64,000 bases of DNA from Fragilariopsis cylindrus CCMP1102. Lineage: Eukaryota; Bacillariophyta; Bacillariophyceae; Bacillariales; Bacillariaceae. A model generated the notes under the pieces. The model made no database searches. It had not been told where the DNA came from and saw only the letters and a list, made by a program, of their open reading frames with translations. The stretch is taken from contig FMBT01000466.1 in the NCBI GenBank assembly GCA_900095095.1, positions 24,695 to 88,694 of the forward strand. The letters run 5' to 3'. Positions 9,875 to 22,126 of the stretch are shown here, one piece after another. Position numbers and translations under genes: made by a program. How positions within the stretch are numbered: position 1 is the stretch's first letter; the number at the start of each line of letters is the position of its first letter.

Positions 9875-12388
9875 TTAATAATCATAAATAGGATCTTTTA
9901 TTGGTGCAAACTTATAATGCGAAACTTTCCCATGCTTATTCTTGGAATATTTCTTCTGCAATGCCATTAATTCTTTGTTTTTATCCAATTTGCTTTTAGC
10001 TTTCAGTACCATTCTTGCATACCCTATAACCACTTCTTCGTCGTACTGGCTGTATGCAACAAGTCTTGGACTCCAATTTAATCTTCCAATGGCTCTTCGT
10101 GCTATCATAACAGCCGCTGCTGCCATTTGACTTGGTCGTAACATACATGTTAAGTGTTTCAAACTTAATAACGTCCCATCTAAGACAAAGTTTGCAATTT
10201 GTTGCATAAGCTTACAGGCATGTGCCGCCTTCAAAAACCGGACCAAGAATGTGTGTGGTGTTGGAACGGTAACTTTGTACTTGAGTGTTTGCAATATATT
10301 TTCCTCCATACGTAGAATCTATTAGTACAGGTATAGGTTGGAAATAGATCAAAATGAGATAGGAAAATTAAATGTAGTGGTAAGTACAAAGAGGTATCGT
10401 ATTTAGTTGTAAGGGAATAGAAAAATAAAAGAAAAACACGAGGACAAAACGTACCTTAGCTTCCGTATAGGCCCCGTCACAGATGTATGTTAACTCATGT
10501 AAATAGGGTACATACCTCTCTTCGTATTTAATAGAAATTAATAATGCTGTTACCCCAACCAATTGTAGATCACGTGCCACAACAGATTCTTCTGTTTCAG
10601 ATAAGAATCGATCTAATATATTAGCAGTTAAATATAAAGTTTCTGGGAAAAGTTTGAATTTGTAATGTACCTCAATTAACCAATCCACAAGGATACAACG
10701 CTGGTTTTCATTAATATATGGTTGTAATTCCCCTACACCATCTACACCATGAACAGGTCGGCCCATATAACATCGACTAACCGATGTTCCCTCTTCCTTT
10801 CTAAAAAAATGTTCGTACATGTCCTCAACGTAATCCGGTTCGACATCCTTTTGGGCACCAAATCCAGTAGTATTATCGTCGTCGTCTTCGACATCATCAG
10901 GAATGATTGTGTCGATTAAAGATGGTAGTAATCGTACAATGGAAGGGTTATTGAAAACCTGTTCCGCTTTCCCTTGATCCTTCAAAAGTCTCATACCCAT
11001 CTCAATAATATCACCACTACGACAATTCTTGCCATAGTAAGGCTTGTAGCCAGATTTTGATGTAGTATTAATCGATGCTGCAAGAACATCCAATGGTACC
11101 TCGTGAATATCTTTCTTGTAGTTCTGTGTTTAATTTAATTTTTTTGGAAGCAAAAGGTGCAAAATGAGGAAGAATAAGGAAAAAATAAGGATCAGAAAGT
11201 ATGCAAAATCAAATTATTAATAAACCATCACACAATGCATTTATGCATTGAACAAATCTTGTAATGCGATTGAACGGGACAAGTATGATTATATCTTAAG
11301 ACAAAACTTACCGCAATCAACATCGCAAGTAATCTATCGGCAGTATCATTCGCAATCTCATCATCGTCACTACTATCACGTTGTTGTTGTTGTTGTTGTT
11401 GTTTCTTATTATCATTATTATTATTATTGTTTGGTTCCTCAACTTTTACTACTGTATCATTGTTGAGAGGAGGCATCATATTATTGGTTGCAGTAGTCTC
11501 CTTGCATCGTTTATATTTCTTTGATGGTGTCTTTTTGTTGTGTGTTTCTTGAACATCATAGTGATCGTAAGATTTTTCTATTCCCATCCTCGTCGTCATC
11601 GTCATCCTCCTCTTATTATTATTATTATTGTTGTTGTTGTTGCGATTGTTGTTGCTGTAAGATGGCATTGTACGATGTTCGGCAGTATTATTGCTCTTAG
11701 CAGCCGCCTGACAAGGAAGACGACGACGAGAATTGTGGTGAATAGGAAGAAGAGCAGCACCATATTCCTTTTTGGTACCATTTTCGGTGGTCTTCTTCAT
11801 TGGACTGGAAAGATAGGACCCTGCTGATTTTTCATCATCAACAACAACGACATCGTCATTATTGTCATCAGCGCCGATCTTATTATTACTCACTTCGTCG
11901 TAATCATCATCATCATCATCGCTATCAGCATTAATTTTGTGATCAGTATCAGTATCAATATCGGTATCGGCTTGACTTCTACTACTTCTACTAATATTCG
12001 ATTGTTGAATTTGAGCAAGAATACGTTCCTGTTCTTCAATAAGTTCTCTTGGTAGATTCATTACGAATTCATCATCACGGTCTTGAAGTGCCTTGAGATT
12101 AAGATTAGCAGCAGCAGCAGCAGCAGCATTAGTAGTAGTAGGCTGATGAGTAGGTGCGGTAGTAGTAGTAGTAATGATCGTAGTATCGAATCGAGTAGAG
12201 GACGGTGACGACGATGACGATGACGATGACGATGATGCAACTTTGATATCGTTCCTATCTACTACTAGTAGAGGAAGGCTTTTTTCTTCTTTCATATCGA
12301 TGTTGCTGTTGATGTTGTTTCTTTCGTCGTCTTGTTGTTGTTGTCGTTGATTATTCTGTTGTGGTGAAAGATGATGATAGGATGACAT
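9875..12388 (-). CDS. Mitotic (B-type) cyclin, three exons
   Basis: Exons 12388-11312, 11123-10455 and 10318-9875, all phase 0. Introns begin GTAAGT and GTACGT and end ACAG and ATAG, giving about 728 aa. The first 350 residues are disordered (poly-Ser, Asn, Gln, Asp) with Lys/Arg patches. The cyclin N-box (about 470-582) has the hallmark NENQRCILVDWLIEVHYKF, then FPETLYLTANILDRFL and LQLVGVTALLISIKYEE. Exon 3 carries the cyclin C-terminal domain (YKVTVPTPHTFLVRFLKAA). Cyclin B/A-type proteins activate CDK1/CDK2 for mitotic entry. The MRAIL-like hydrophobic patch and arginine suit this family. I did not find a clear destruction box in the N-terminus. Confidence 0.9.
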
Positions 12389-13270
12389 AGTATTTTTTTG
12401 TCAGTATTCTTGTCTTATTTTGTTTGTTTTGTTTTGTTTGTTTCTGAATTTATGAGAGTAAAGTATCCTGCTGATTTTTTATGTTGAATCAATTCGAAAG
12501 TAAAATAAATAGATGAAAATCTTCTTGTAAAAGATAGAATAACCATAAAACAGATCATCATTATTATCCATCGTGTGTAAAAAGTAAACGAACTTAAATG
12601 TTTTCGAGTCAGTCGTCCCGATACGATGGGGAGTTGTTGTTGTTGTTTGTTGACGATGATGATGATGATGATGATGATGAGGATACTTTTGTTGTTACTG
12701 CATTACTTGTTTGAATGAAATGAATTAACGAGATCAGATTCCGTATGTTAAGTAGCGATAGATAGACCGTGTGTTTTGCTATTAATTTTATTTTTCTGGG
12801 AATGGGTATTACAGGAATCGTTTTTTCGGTTTCGTGTGCATCGACCGGTATGTACAGCTGGGACGGGAGTCGTTAACGTTGTTGCTGTTTCTTTTGTTTT
12901 GTTTGGTTTGGGTTTTGATGTAGTATCAGTAAGTTACAGTAGACACACGGGAAAGAAAATTTTGTCATTGTTGTTGTTGTTGTGTCGTGGACCGACCGAT
13001 CGATATCGACCGGAATTATCCACAACAACGTGTGATTCGATTCATTTGATTTTGATTTCATTTTTATTCGTTATTTTTGAAAGAGGCAGACATACAGGGA
13101 GGCAGAGTAGAACAGCCTTATTTTCCCTTGTACACGTACACGATAGCCGTGTGTAAGTCCCATACCTATGATTTATCCGTACCTCTATCTCTCAATTTTC
13201 TCTTCTCCACCGTGTATGACCCATCCTCTCCAACTTTCGTTTTCGCCTATTGAATTTCATTGATAATTCT
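12389..13270. other. 5' flank and spacer, GAT repeat
   Basis: Upstream of the cyclin gene. Holds a (GAT)n run at about 12654-12680 and GTTGTT runs. A plus-strand frame at 12776-13156 looks like chance reading of T-rich DNA. Confidence 0.45.
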
Positions 13271-13849
13271 TCACGAAAGAATCATATTTTTCTCTACAAT
13301 ATTCGATAGGTGTTTCAAAACTTGTTCTATATCATATATGGTATTAATTACTTTACCAAGTAAATTGGAATAAAAATGACGAAATTTTTTATATGAAAAT
13401 GCCCATTTAACGAAGTCATTAAATATATCATTTGTACGATATTTCATAGATTTTAATATATTCTTTGAGCTAACTACTGGTATACGACTATTCATAAACA
13501 CTTTGTAGGCAACTTTTATACCACATGTTGCTGCTATTGCACCAATTGTTGTACCACAAAATTTATTTATTACTTGTTGTTGTCCATCAATTAGTGAGGA
13601 GCTATTAGAAATAACACACGTTCCTGTTGCGATTGTTGTCGGGTCGTCGTTGCAGGTCGAATTATTATTCAATTGTGCAAGAATAATATCTAATGTATGT
13701 GGTGCATATACTGGTGATGATGGACCACCAGATAATGGTTGAATTAATATTTTCATTGTGGTGGAATATAATATCCATATTATAAATAATGCAAATTCTG
13801 GATCACTATCTAAAAAGAAAAAATCACAGATACAAAATATTAAAAACAT
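13271..13849 (-). CDS. Hypothetical protein (192 aa), may be a 3' exon
   Basis: Open frame from ATG 13849 to 13271. The first 40 residues are hydrophobic and aromatic, followed by a Pro/Ser segment and then a soluble Lys-rich helical half ending KNMILS. Near 13808 the sequence TTTCTTTTTAG followed by the GAT AGT GAT reading frame looks like a 3' splice site. So the real protein may begin in an upstream exon I could not place, and the first 13 residues may be intron. Residues GTTIGAIAATCGIKVAYKVF could be a membrane segment. No family recognised. Confidence 0.4.
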   Translation of the reverse strand: MFLIFCICDFFFLDSDPEFALFIIWILYSTTMKILIQPLSGGPSSPVYAPHTLDIILAQLNNNSTCNDDPTTIATGTCVISNSSSLIDGQQQVINKFCGTTIGAIAATCGIKVAYKVFMNSRIPVVSSKNILKSMKYRTNDIFNDFVKWAFSYKKFRHFYSNLLGKVINTIYDIEQVLKHLSNIVEKNMILS

Positions 13850-15297
13850 TGATTGTCTGTTTGTCTTATAATACTATTATTTTTTTGTGTGTACTGTAGT
13901 TGTCTCTGCCATCTCCCTCGTTGCAATACTGTTGTCATACGCTCCCTTCTTTCTTTCGTGTCATGTTATGTGATTTTGTTTGTGCTTTTTACTTTAATTC
14001 ATCGACTATTTCGACTCACTCGACGAGTCAAGAATCACTTAAATCAAATCAGTAGCTTCGGTTTGTTTTTTAAGCAATAATCCTTTAGCTTCTTGTACAG
14101 TACGACAAATTGTGTCCCGCGGGAAATGCACAATATGTATCCTATGTATGGACTGTATGTATGTATCTATGTTTCACTGACCTGTACTACAGTATTAGGT
14201 CAGGCTAGGTCACTGACGCAGCATACATACATACATACATACATACATATAATACATACATACATACATACATACATACATAGGATGCAAAATAACGTTA
14301 CTGTGTGTACGTACAGTACTCTGTTTTGTTTTTGTGCACAAACTCAAAACTTTTGTCGGCAGTAAAGTTACCCAATACTCCACGGTACACAAATAACACA
14401 TCCAACATAAATGAATATAATAGAGAGGTGATTCGATTCGATTGATTCACATCGACTCAACTCAACTCTACCCTACTCGAATGAAGAATCAACTCTACCC
14501 TACTCGAATCAACTCTACCCTACTCGAATCAACTCAACTCTACTCAACTCAACTCTACTAGACTCAATCGCATTGATTGATTGATTGATTGATTGATTGC
14601 CCTACACACATACAGTCAAGACTAATATTAAAAGAATGAATCAGAAAAGGCGAGAACTATCACTAGTATATAGAGTAGAGTAGAGGTGTGAGGAGTAATA
14701 AGAAAGACACGAAAGACGAAAGACGAGAACGAGAACGACTGATTTAGATTACTAGACTAGACTAGACTAGTACAGTACAGTATCTGAGCTGAGCTGAGCT
14801 GAATGCCACTTCTTCTATCTAGCTAGCAATTATCTACTTTATCTATAGCTAGCTAGCTACATGCGTTGACAGTACGTAGCACAGAAGGTATGTGTGTATA
14901 GTTGTTGTTGTTTTATGACATTATTTTTAGCAGAGTAAAAGAGTTGAGTCAGTCATCTCGTAAGTTTTTTTTGTTTCGTAGCTTTTATTTTATTTTATAG
15001 TTATATTAAATGCAGTACAGTATGCAGTAGCTAGTTCATACCAAAATGCAATGCAATGCAATGCGTGAGCTTTTTCTCTCCATTCCTCGATACAGCATAT
15101 AGATACTTATATTCATATCGCATGGCATGGCATGGCATGGCATGGCATGTTGAGTTGAATCGAATTGAATTCGTGTCGTCGAGCTCAAGTCGAGTCGAGT
15201 CGTGCTGTTCTCAAAACGCAACGCAACGCAACGACGTGTTCGGTTCGTTTGTTCATTCCATAGATAGTAAAATTGCATATTATATTATATCATCTTA
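13850..15297. repeat. Intergenic microsatellite cluster
   Basis: About 1.4 kb with many different short tandem arrays. They include (CATA)n at 14220-14283, a 20-bp unit around ATCAACTCTACCCTACTCGA (14460-14530), (GATT)n at 14573-14600, (GACTA)n and (GAGCT)n at 14752-14803, (TAGC)n near 14850, (ATGCA)n at 15045-15065, (CATGG)n at 15120-15149, and (GAGTC)n and (ACGCA)n at 15188-15235. No gene is supported; frames here are readings of the repeats. Confidence 0.75.
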
Positions 15298-18200
15298 TTA
15301 CAGCTCCGTTTGTTGTTGTTCACAATGCAAGCATGATGATGATGATGATGATCCATTGTCGTCGTCGTCGTCACTATCGCCATTGACATTGCCATTGTCA
15401 TTGACATCATCGCTAGTAGTATCTTCTCCACCATTAGGGATAAGAATGTTTTGGTTCTCATCATCGCTGGTAGTATCAACGTCAATATCGCCAACTATAT
15501 CATCAATATCTAACCATAACTTGGAGAATTTTCTTGGTTTTATACCAGTATACATACTTTCAAATGACTTTTCATAATACATATCACGAAATGTTAAATT
15601 TGTATTCAGTGGTATATCCTCACGGGATCGCCCTGAATCTCTAGTAAAATTTAAAAATTTCATCCCACGATCACTAAATGTCCATTTTGATCCTTTATGA
15701 AAATCATGAAATACATCATCATTATCATTATCATCATTATCATTATTATTGTAACCATATCTGTCAGTATACACCGGACGACGACCGTCCTTATCATAGT
15801 AGTAGTCCGTGGCCATGTCCGTGTCCGTGTCCGTATTGTTGTTGTTGACACTGCCATCATTGATTTTCATTATCATACTACCAGCAGGATGACCAGCTAT
15901 ATATGCCTTTAAGAACAATTTAAATACAGGATAACCATGATCGTATACACACATAGCTTCACTATCTGCAAATATATCGTTAACAAAATATAATTTATCA
16001 TATGCATTTCTAAATGTTTCATCTTGAATATAACGAGTTGTTCGTGAATGTCTTAAATAATGAAACATTTCACGACTATTTTCGATAAACATTTCATCTT
16101 TTGTCATTTTTGTGTTTGTGTTTGTGTCAGTGTTTGTATTTGTAGTGTCTTCATCAATATCACCAATCATAACCTTTAATATAAATGCTGATGATATATC
16201 TAATCCCAACAATGGCGTGTCTGATTCAACACGATGTTTATAAAAGTTTGGATTATGTATTAAATGATTATTATATAAACCTAAGTATTGATGATGCCAT
16301 AATCCAATTGATGGATCAGCACGTAGTACAGGTGTATGATCGTGTTCTACATCATCATCTTTATTACTATTAGTAAAGGAATATCCACCACATCTATTAT
16401 GATTTGTTTCTGATGGCAATTCTACATTACCAAATTTAGTGGTATCATATATATTCGGCCAATAATTTGGATTGTCACGTCCCTGTTCTGATGATGATGA
16501 TGATGATGGCTGTACTAAATCTGGATTTAAGTAGTAATTGTAGGGTGCTTTTTTTTCATAATTATATATATTAAGTTTCGATGACAGTATATCCTCATCT
16601 GTCTGGTATCCTGTACAAAATATAACAGCATCAATATTTTCTAATATATTATTAGCATGATTGGTAATCATAGTTTGATTATTGTAATAATCTAAAAGTT
16701 CTTTGGGCGTTCCAGATGATATATCCATACGTCCCATTTGCAAATTATTATTACTATTACTGCCATCACCACTATCAATAACAGATTTAATTTCTGTACG
16801 ATAAAATATTGTTAATTTATTCATTGGCCAACTACTGGTGACTGTGACAGGATAACCACTATCACTACGTGTTGTCACATATATATGTTGTGCCCCACGT
16901 TTAATAAATGACAAAGCTAAATCTTCTGCACTATAGGCACTACCAATAAATAGAAATCGTTTATTTCTAATGTCGGATCCTAATTGATTAATTTGTGATG
17001 AATGTAATACAGGACCATTAAATTTAATTTGATGGTCGTTGTCATTTTCAATGTCATTGTCTTCATCTTCCTTTTCTTCTTGAGGTTGAGGTGGTTGTAA
17101 AATTTGTTTTACTGTTTCTGGTATATTTGGTGATGCTTCATTACCATTCGCTAAGATAACTTTATCAAATATGTGATGTGTTATATCATCAGGATTATAT
17201 TCTACATCACCATTGTCTATTGTATGTTATTTTGTTTCGTATTTTGTTTTGTTTGTATACGTGTGTGATATCATATCATAGATAGTGTACGTAAAAACGG
17301 TGGACAAAAAGAGAACAGGACAGAAGTAAAAGTAGAAAGAGAGGTAGATATAAATCGGTCAGTAAAATACAATTATATGGGGTATGAGGTATGCATGCGG
17401 CACAACGACAACAACAACAATCAAGATATATGACAGGGAAGAGGAAAACCATTTCATTTCCAATAGGTAGGTAGGTAGGTAGGTAGGTAGGCAGGCAGGT
17501 GGGATGGATGGATGGATGGCATGACATAATGGCATGACATAATGGCATGGCATAATGGCATGGCATGACATACAGTTTGATGCATTGTATTGCATTCGTT
17601 ATTTGGGATTGGTTTGGCCTTTTTCTCAACGAAAAAGGGGAATGCATTATGGATGATCAACAGTTCGTTGGTCTGGTCGGTCGGTCGGTTGGTCGGTCGG
17701 ATGTGATGTCGGAAGATCATCGGTATCGTTGATCTAGTCGGTACGATCGGTCGAGTAATTTGCCTTGCCGCTCTTCCGCTCACTACCAATCGCCCGGGGG
17801 GGGGGGGGGGGGGGGGGTATTCTTTTGTTGTATTGTATTTTGCTGTGTGAATGAATCTCACAACAGCACTTCAAAAAAAGTAGCAATGACATTACAGCAC
17901 AGCATAGCATAGCATAGCATAGCGCGATAATGACTGACTGAGTGGCTGAGTGACTGACTGGCATAACATAACATAACATGACATGCGATCGGAATAGGAG
18001 TACGCGATTTGAGCGTGTGTCTGTCGGTTATGCGATCGCGGTAAAACAGAATTCGATTCGATTCGATTCGATTCGAATTCGAATCCAATTCAATTCGAAT
18101 CCGACTCAATCCGATTCTGATTCCGTTCTGGCTTTGTCCTGTGTTTCGTATTGCTGTTTATTTATGCATGCATGCATGCTTGTTTCGAATAGAATTGAAT

Positions 18201-19133
18201 TGAATTGACTGACAATACCGATTGCTTTTACTTTTGTTCATCAATTCGATTTTTGGTAGTGATTATTTTGTTGGTTTCAAGCAGCAGTCCCCTTTTCCCT
18301 CCCTTCATTCCTGCCTTCCTTTCCTGCCTGATATGATATTTCCTTTCCGTTTTGTCAACAAAACTGTCATATACATACTATCGATCATATCTCTCCTATT
18401 TCTTTCTAAATAATAATAATAATAATAGCTTACCTAATACACTTTTTGGTGGAGTCCCTGTTGGAATAGTGCTTATTTCGAATTTCGATGTCTTCTTGTT
18501 GTCATTGTCATTGTCAATTGATTCATTCTCCTCGTCATCTTCCTCCTCGTCATCTTCATCAATAGAATCATTTTCAATAGATTCAATAGATTCATTATGT
18601 TCATCAATGTAGGTCACTTGTGTATTGAATTGTATATTCCCTTTCCCTAAATGATACTTCATGGATTCTTGAGTCGCACCCACTATATAGTCTAAGACTT
18701 GACTGCGTACGATATACGAGGGTATTTTGTCAGAAGTACCATTATAATGATCGTGAAAGGTATAATCTTCAAATTCAAATATTTCTTTGGGTGCATTAAT
18801 CCACATCCCATCATACATCCCTTCTTCTTCGCCTTCTGGAGTCGAGTCGGACTTCGACTTCTTAGCTAATTTGGATTGCCATAAACCACCACAACGTGAT
18901 TCTTTTTCAAAGACAGTCACTTGTGGCAGATTATTTAATTTATTTCTTGTTGTTGAGACTGTGTCCAATTCTTCCAAGTCCTTTACTAATTGATTCCGTT
19001 CTTTTTCCAGTTGTCGTAAAAAAAACATACCAGCTGGACCACATCCTATTATAGCCACCGTTGGACCTGTAATAGGACTACTGGCAGTGGCGCCGCCAAG
19101 AAGAGCATTTGATGTTAAAGAAGGTACATCCAT
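15298..19133 (-). CDS. Flavin-containing monooxygenase (Tmm-like class B), two exons
   Basis: Exon 1 runs 19133-18434 and exon 2 17216-15298, about 872 aa. The 1,217-bp intron starts GTAAGC, ends CAATAG and joins at phase 1 (VL|D). The first ATG is at 19133; the open frame upstream has none. The N-terminal FAD motif VAIIGCGPAGM lies at residues 27-36. The NADPH motif GSAYSAEDLA lies at about 325-334, closely resembling trimethylamine-monooxygenase-type GSSYSAED. The FMO-type CTGYQ lies at about 434-438. FMOs use NADPH and O2 to oxygenate soft N or S nucleophiles. Substrate cannot be told from sequence. Acidic linkers (Asp/Glu/Asn) inflate the length well beyond the usual 450-500 aa, and the tail is poly-Ser/Asp. 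Confidence 0.88.
17217..18433 (-). repeat. Repeat-filled intron of the monooxygenase gene
   Basis: Almost the whole 1.2 kb intron consists of short arrays: (GGTA)n at 17465-17490, (GGAT)n at 17501-17520, (CATAATGG)n at 17520-17565, (GGTC)n at 17675-17700, a 22-base G run at 17796-17817, (CATAG)n at 17893-17922, (CATAA)n at 17960-17985, and (ATTCG)n at 18050-18080. The exon frames on both sides join cleanly across it, so it is intronic rather than intergenic. Confidence 0.75.
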
Positions 19134-19680
19134 TATATATATATAGTCGGGTGCGATAAAACCAAGCCAAGCCAAGCCAAAGCAATGAAGAAGGTAAAAC
19201 TAGGCTGAGTGTACGGTAGCTAGTTACTACAAATTTTTATCACTACTGTCGTCGTCGTCGTCGTCGTCGTCTTGTTGTATCTTCTCGCCTCACAGGAACG
19301 TCACAGTCGAGTCGGCGGAAATCAAACAACAAGTACAACAAAGAAGAAGAAAATGCGTGGCGGGGAGGAGATTCTTAGTATTGCTGATGCCGTTGATAAA
19401 TTCATTTTTTTTTAAATACTTCTAATTAACTTACCACCTGTTAACGTTAGTGTAAATAAGATTCAAAAATTCATTTCTACCGTGCGTGCGTCTTGTCTCG
19501 AAAAGGGCCATATTATTGTTATTCCGATCATTCTACAAAACTGGTGACGACGGAGTATGTTTGGACGCGTACGTAGTAATTTTTAAAACGATCAAAATTT
19601 GCGGCATGCTCTTCACTTACACGTAATAGTTCCTTTCATCTGGGAGGCAGGGATTGGCGTTCATAGTATTACCAATATAA
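19134..19680. other. 5' flank of the monooxygenase gene
   Basis: Ordinary CpG-containing spacer with (CGT)n at about 19247-19271. No gene. It marks the left flank of the CpG-poor block. Confidence 0.5.
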
Positions 19681-20170
19681 AGAACTAAATCATGCACAAA
19701 TTTTTACTAGTATTTGTTAGTGTAGTATATAATAACAACTTTAGCATCAAGTGTATACACCTAAAGAGTCATTTTTTTGGAAAAATAAGGTATGAAGTTT
19801 ACTATTGATCTATTGGATGGAGATCAGTTATATTCCTTAGTCTCCTAAGCCAATTGGTATCTCACAATGTAGGCTCACACACAGCACACATCAAATAAAC
19901 CCCCCAAAATGGCCCATTTGCAGTGTTTTGTGGACATACAGTACACTCAAAAAGGTGAATCATCCCACAATATATGGATGGGGTGCATTATATATTCTAA
20001 AGGGAACTTACTATTGGTGCTTTATGTTGATGATCCAGCTTAGGTGGGCACAAAAGTGGAAAAACCTGTTTGGGGGCCTAAACAGCCCATTTTGTGGTTA
20101 ATGCGGCCCTACAACTCCATAACCTCCAGAGAAACCTAAGCATTATGTGGACCTTGTAGCTATATATAAA

Positions 20171-20783
20171 ATGGATGTTAGTGCACCTGACCCATATGGT
20201 GTTGTCCTCTGCAACCCTTTCAAATGAGATATTTTGTGTTCATTTCTGATCAAAAATCCTCTTGTTGTTTCTGTGCCTTCCACAACAGCAAAATGAATAT
20301 CATTCCGCAACCACAGGAACAGAAAAGTTGTAGGAGGCAAACACAATGTTCTGGTACACTATGTGGATGTTAGTGCACCTTGCCCATCTGGTGTTGTCCT
20401 CTGCAACCCTTTCAAATGAGATATTTTGTATTCATTTCTGATCAAAAATCTTGTTATTTTGTACGCACAACAACAGCAAAATGAATATCATTCTGCAACC
20501 ACAGTAACAGAAAAGTTGTAGGAGGCACAAACAATGTTCTAGTATACTATGTGGATGCTAGCGCACCAAACCCATCTGGTGTTGTCCTCTGCAACCCTTT
20601 CAAATGAGATATTTTGTGTTCATTTTTGATCAAAAAACTTGCTATTTTTGTGCGTGCAACAACAGTGAAATGAATTTCATTCTGCAACCACAGGAACTGA
20701 AAAGTTCTGTGAGGCAAACACAATATTCTAGTACACTGTGTGCATGCTAGCGCACCCAGCCCATCTGGTGTTGTCCTCTGCAT
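20171..20783. repeat. Tandem array, about 190-bp unit, 3.2 copies
   Basis: The motif TGGATG(T/C)TAG(T/C)GCACC recurs at 20172, 20364, 20552 and, with TGCATG, at 20741 (periods 192, 188 and 189). Each unit continues with TGGTGTTGTCCTCTGCAACC, an ATGAGATATTTTGTGTTC block, an AACAGCAAAATGAAT block and an AGTACACTATG end. Unit identity looks high, so the array is fairly young compared with its surroundings. Confidence 0.85.
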
Positions 20784-20929
20784 GCATTTCATTATCTAAA
20801 CATACCACCAAGTAAATTAGAACACATAATTGTGAATTGATTCACTGTCTTCACTAGGACATATTACTTGTAAATGAGAAGCATCATCATCCCAACCCAT
20901 CAAGTTATGTACAATATGCCAATATAATC

Positions 20930-21790
20930 TTCAATGTATAGCTGTATCACCTTTATTATACATAATGCAGAAGTTTATAAGAAGTGCACAACAGATTTTC
21001 TCACAGTGGCAGCTCTACTTGATGTTTCATTGGATTACTATTTGGTTTACAGGAATAGAGAAAACAAACATAACAGTACAGGATGAGTGGATGCACCAGG
21101 TCAGTCAGTGATATACCAATAATAATGTTGTTATCCTTTACCTCTCAACAAACACAACCTATGCAGAAGTTTGCACAGAGACATTCTCTCTCATAGCAGT
21201 AGTTCTTGTTGGTTACATGTTATTATGGTTGTTTCACCAGTGATGCATTATCATCAATATTATTGTTGTCCCTAACCTCTACATACAAACTTCACATGGG
21301 AAATCCACTCCACTTACCAGCAGCAGTTGTTCTTCCTATTGTTGTTGTTTCATACTGTTGATTGGTTAACAGTCAGGAATAGATAAAGCAGGTATAGACC
21401 CTCCTGCATAGTAGGAATGGATGCACCAGTTATCAATTCACCAATATTGTTGTCCTGAACTTCAATGCAACCTTCACATGGAGAAGGTCACAAAAAATAA
21501 AGAAACAGTATTAACATAGCAGTTGGTTCTTGTTGCTGCTGCTCCACATTGTTTGGTTGACAGGAATAGATACACCACAAATATATAGACCAGAAGTGGA
21601 AATACCTGTGATATTAATAGACTGTTATATGTAAATATTTACAAGAAGTGTGCAACCAAATCTCACAACAGCAGTGTGAATTTCTTCCAGCAGCAATGAT
21701 CTTGTTGCTGCTTTATACAACAGGAAGGAGTGGATATACTATCACCAGTGATATGCCAATATAATAATGATGTTGTTAGTTATCAAAAAC
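20930..21790. repeat. Degenerate tandem array, unit about 120-190 bp
   Basis: About five diverged units. Recurring pieces are an AGTTT/ACTTCACA...-ACAGCAGTTGTTCTTG block (20969, 21163, 21284, 21465, 21637), a TTGG(T/A)T..ACAGGAATAGA block (21048, 21365, 21551, 21720) and a GTGATATACCAATATAATAATG block (21108, 21428, 21750). It lies inside the zero-CpG core. Confidence 0.55.
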
Positions 21791-22126
21791 ATGAATCCAT
21801 ATTGAGTAAAACTGTACACACAGTTGAAGTCATATCATAATGTAGGTTATTAAAAGACATCTACACTCAACTACAATGGAGAGAGAGATCTGAGTTCTAT
21901 TATTAACTGTGCTATATTTAGATTATGAGGATCTCTATTGCTATTGTTAGTATGCCTCCATTCAATGATTATTCCATTGAATAATTGAGCCTGTGGGGTG
22001 TGCAGTGCGCTGTCATGACTTGATGAGTCCAGCTTTGGGTAAGTGGCACACTAGCAACTCAATATAGATATTTTGTGCACATACCTTCAATTTATACAAA
22101 CTGTACACTAAAAGTATCAACCACAA

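Noticed and set aside
14216-14290. CATA array as a CRISPR-like array
   Set aside because: It is a plain tetranucleotide microsatellite without spacers, in a eukaryotic nuclear context.
19134-19175. Start at 19175 for the monooxygenase
   Set aside because: The codon is TTG. The ATG at 19133 lies just before the FAD-binding leader.
20143-20792. Minus-strand frames over the 190-bp array as a repeat protein gene
   Set aside because: The frame is broken between copies (188-base period), there is no initiating context and the region is CpG-depleted like silenced DNA.
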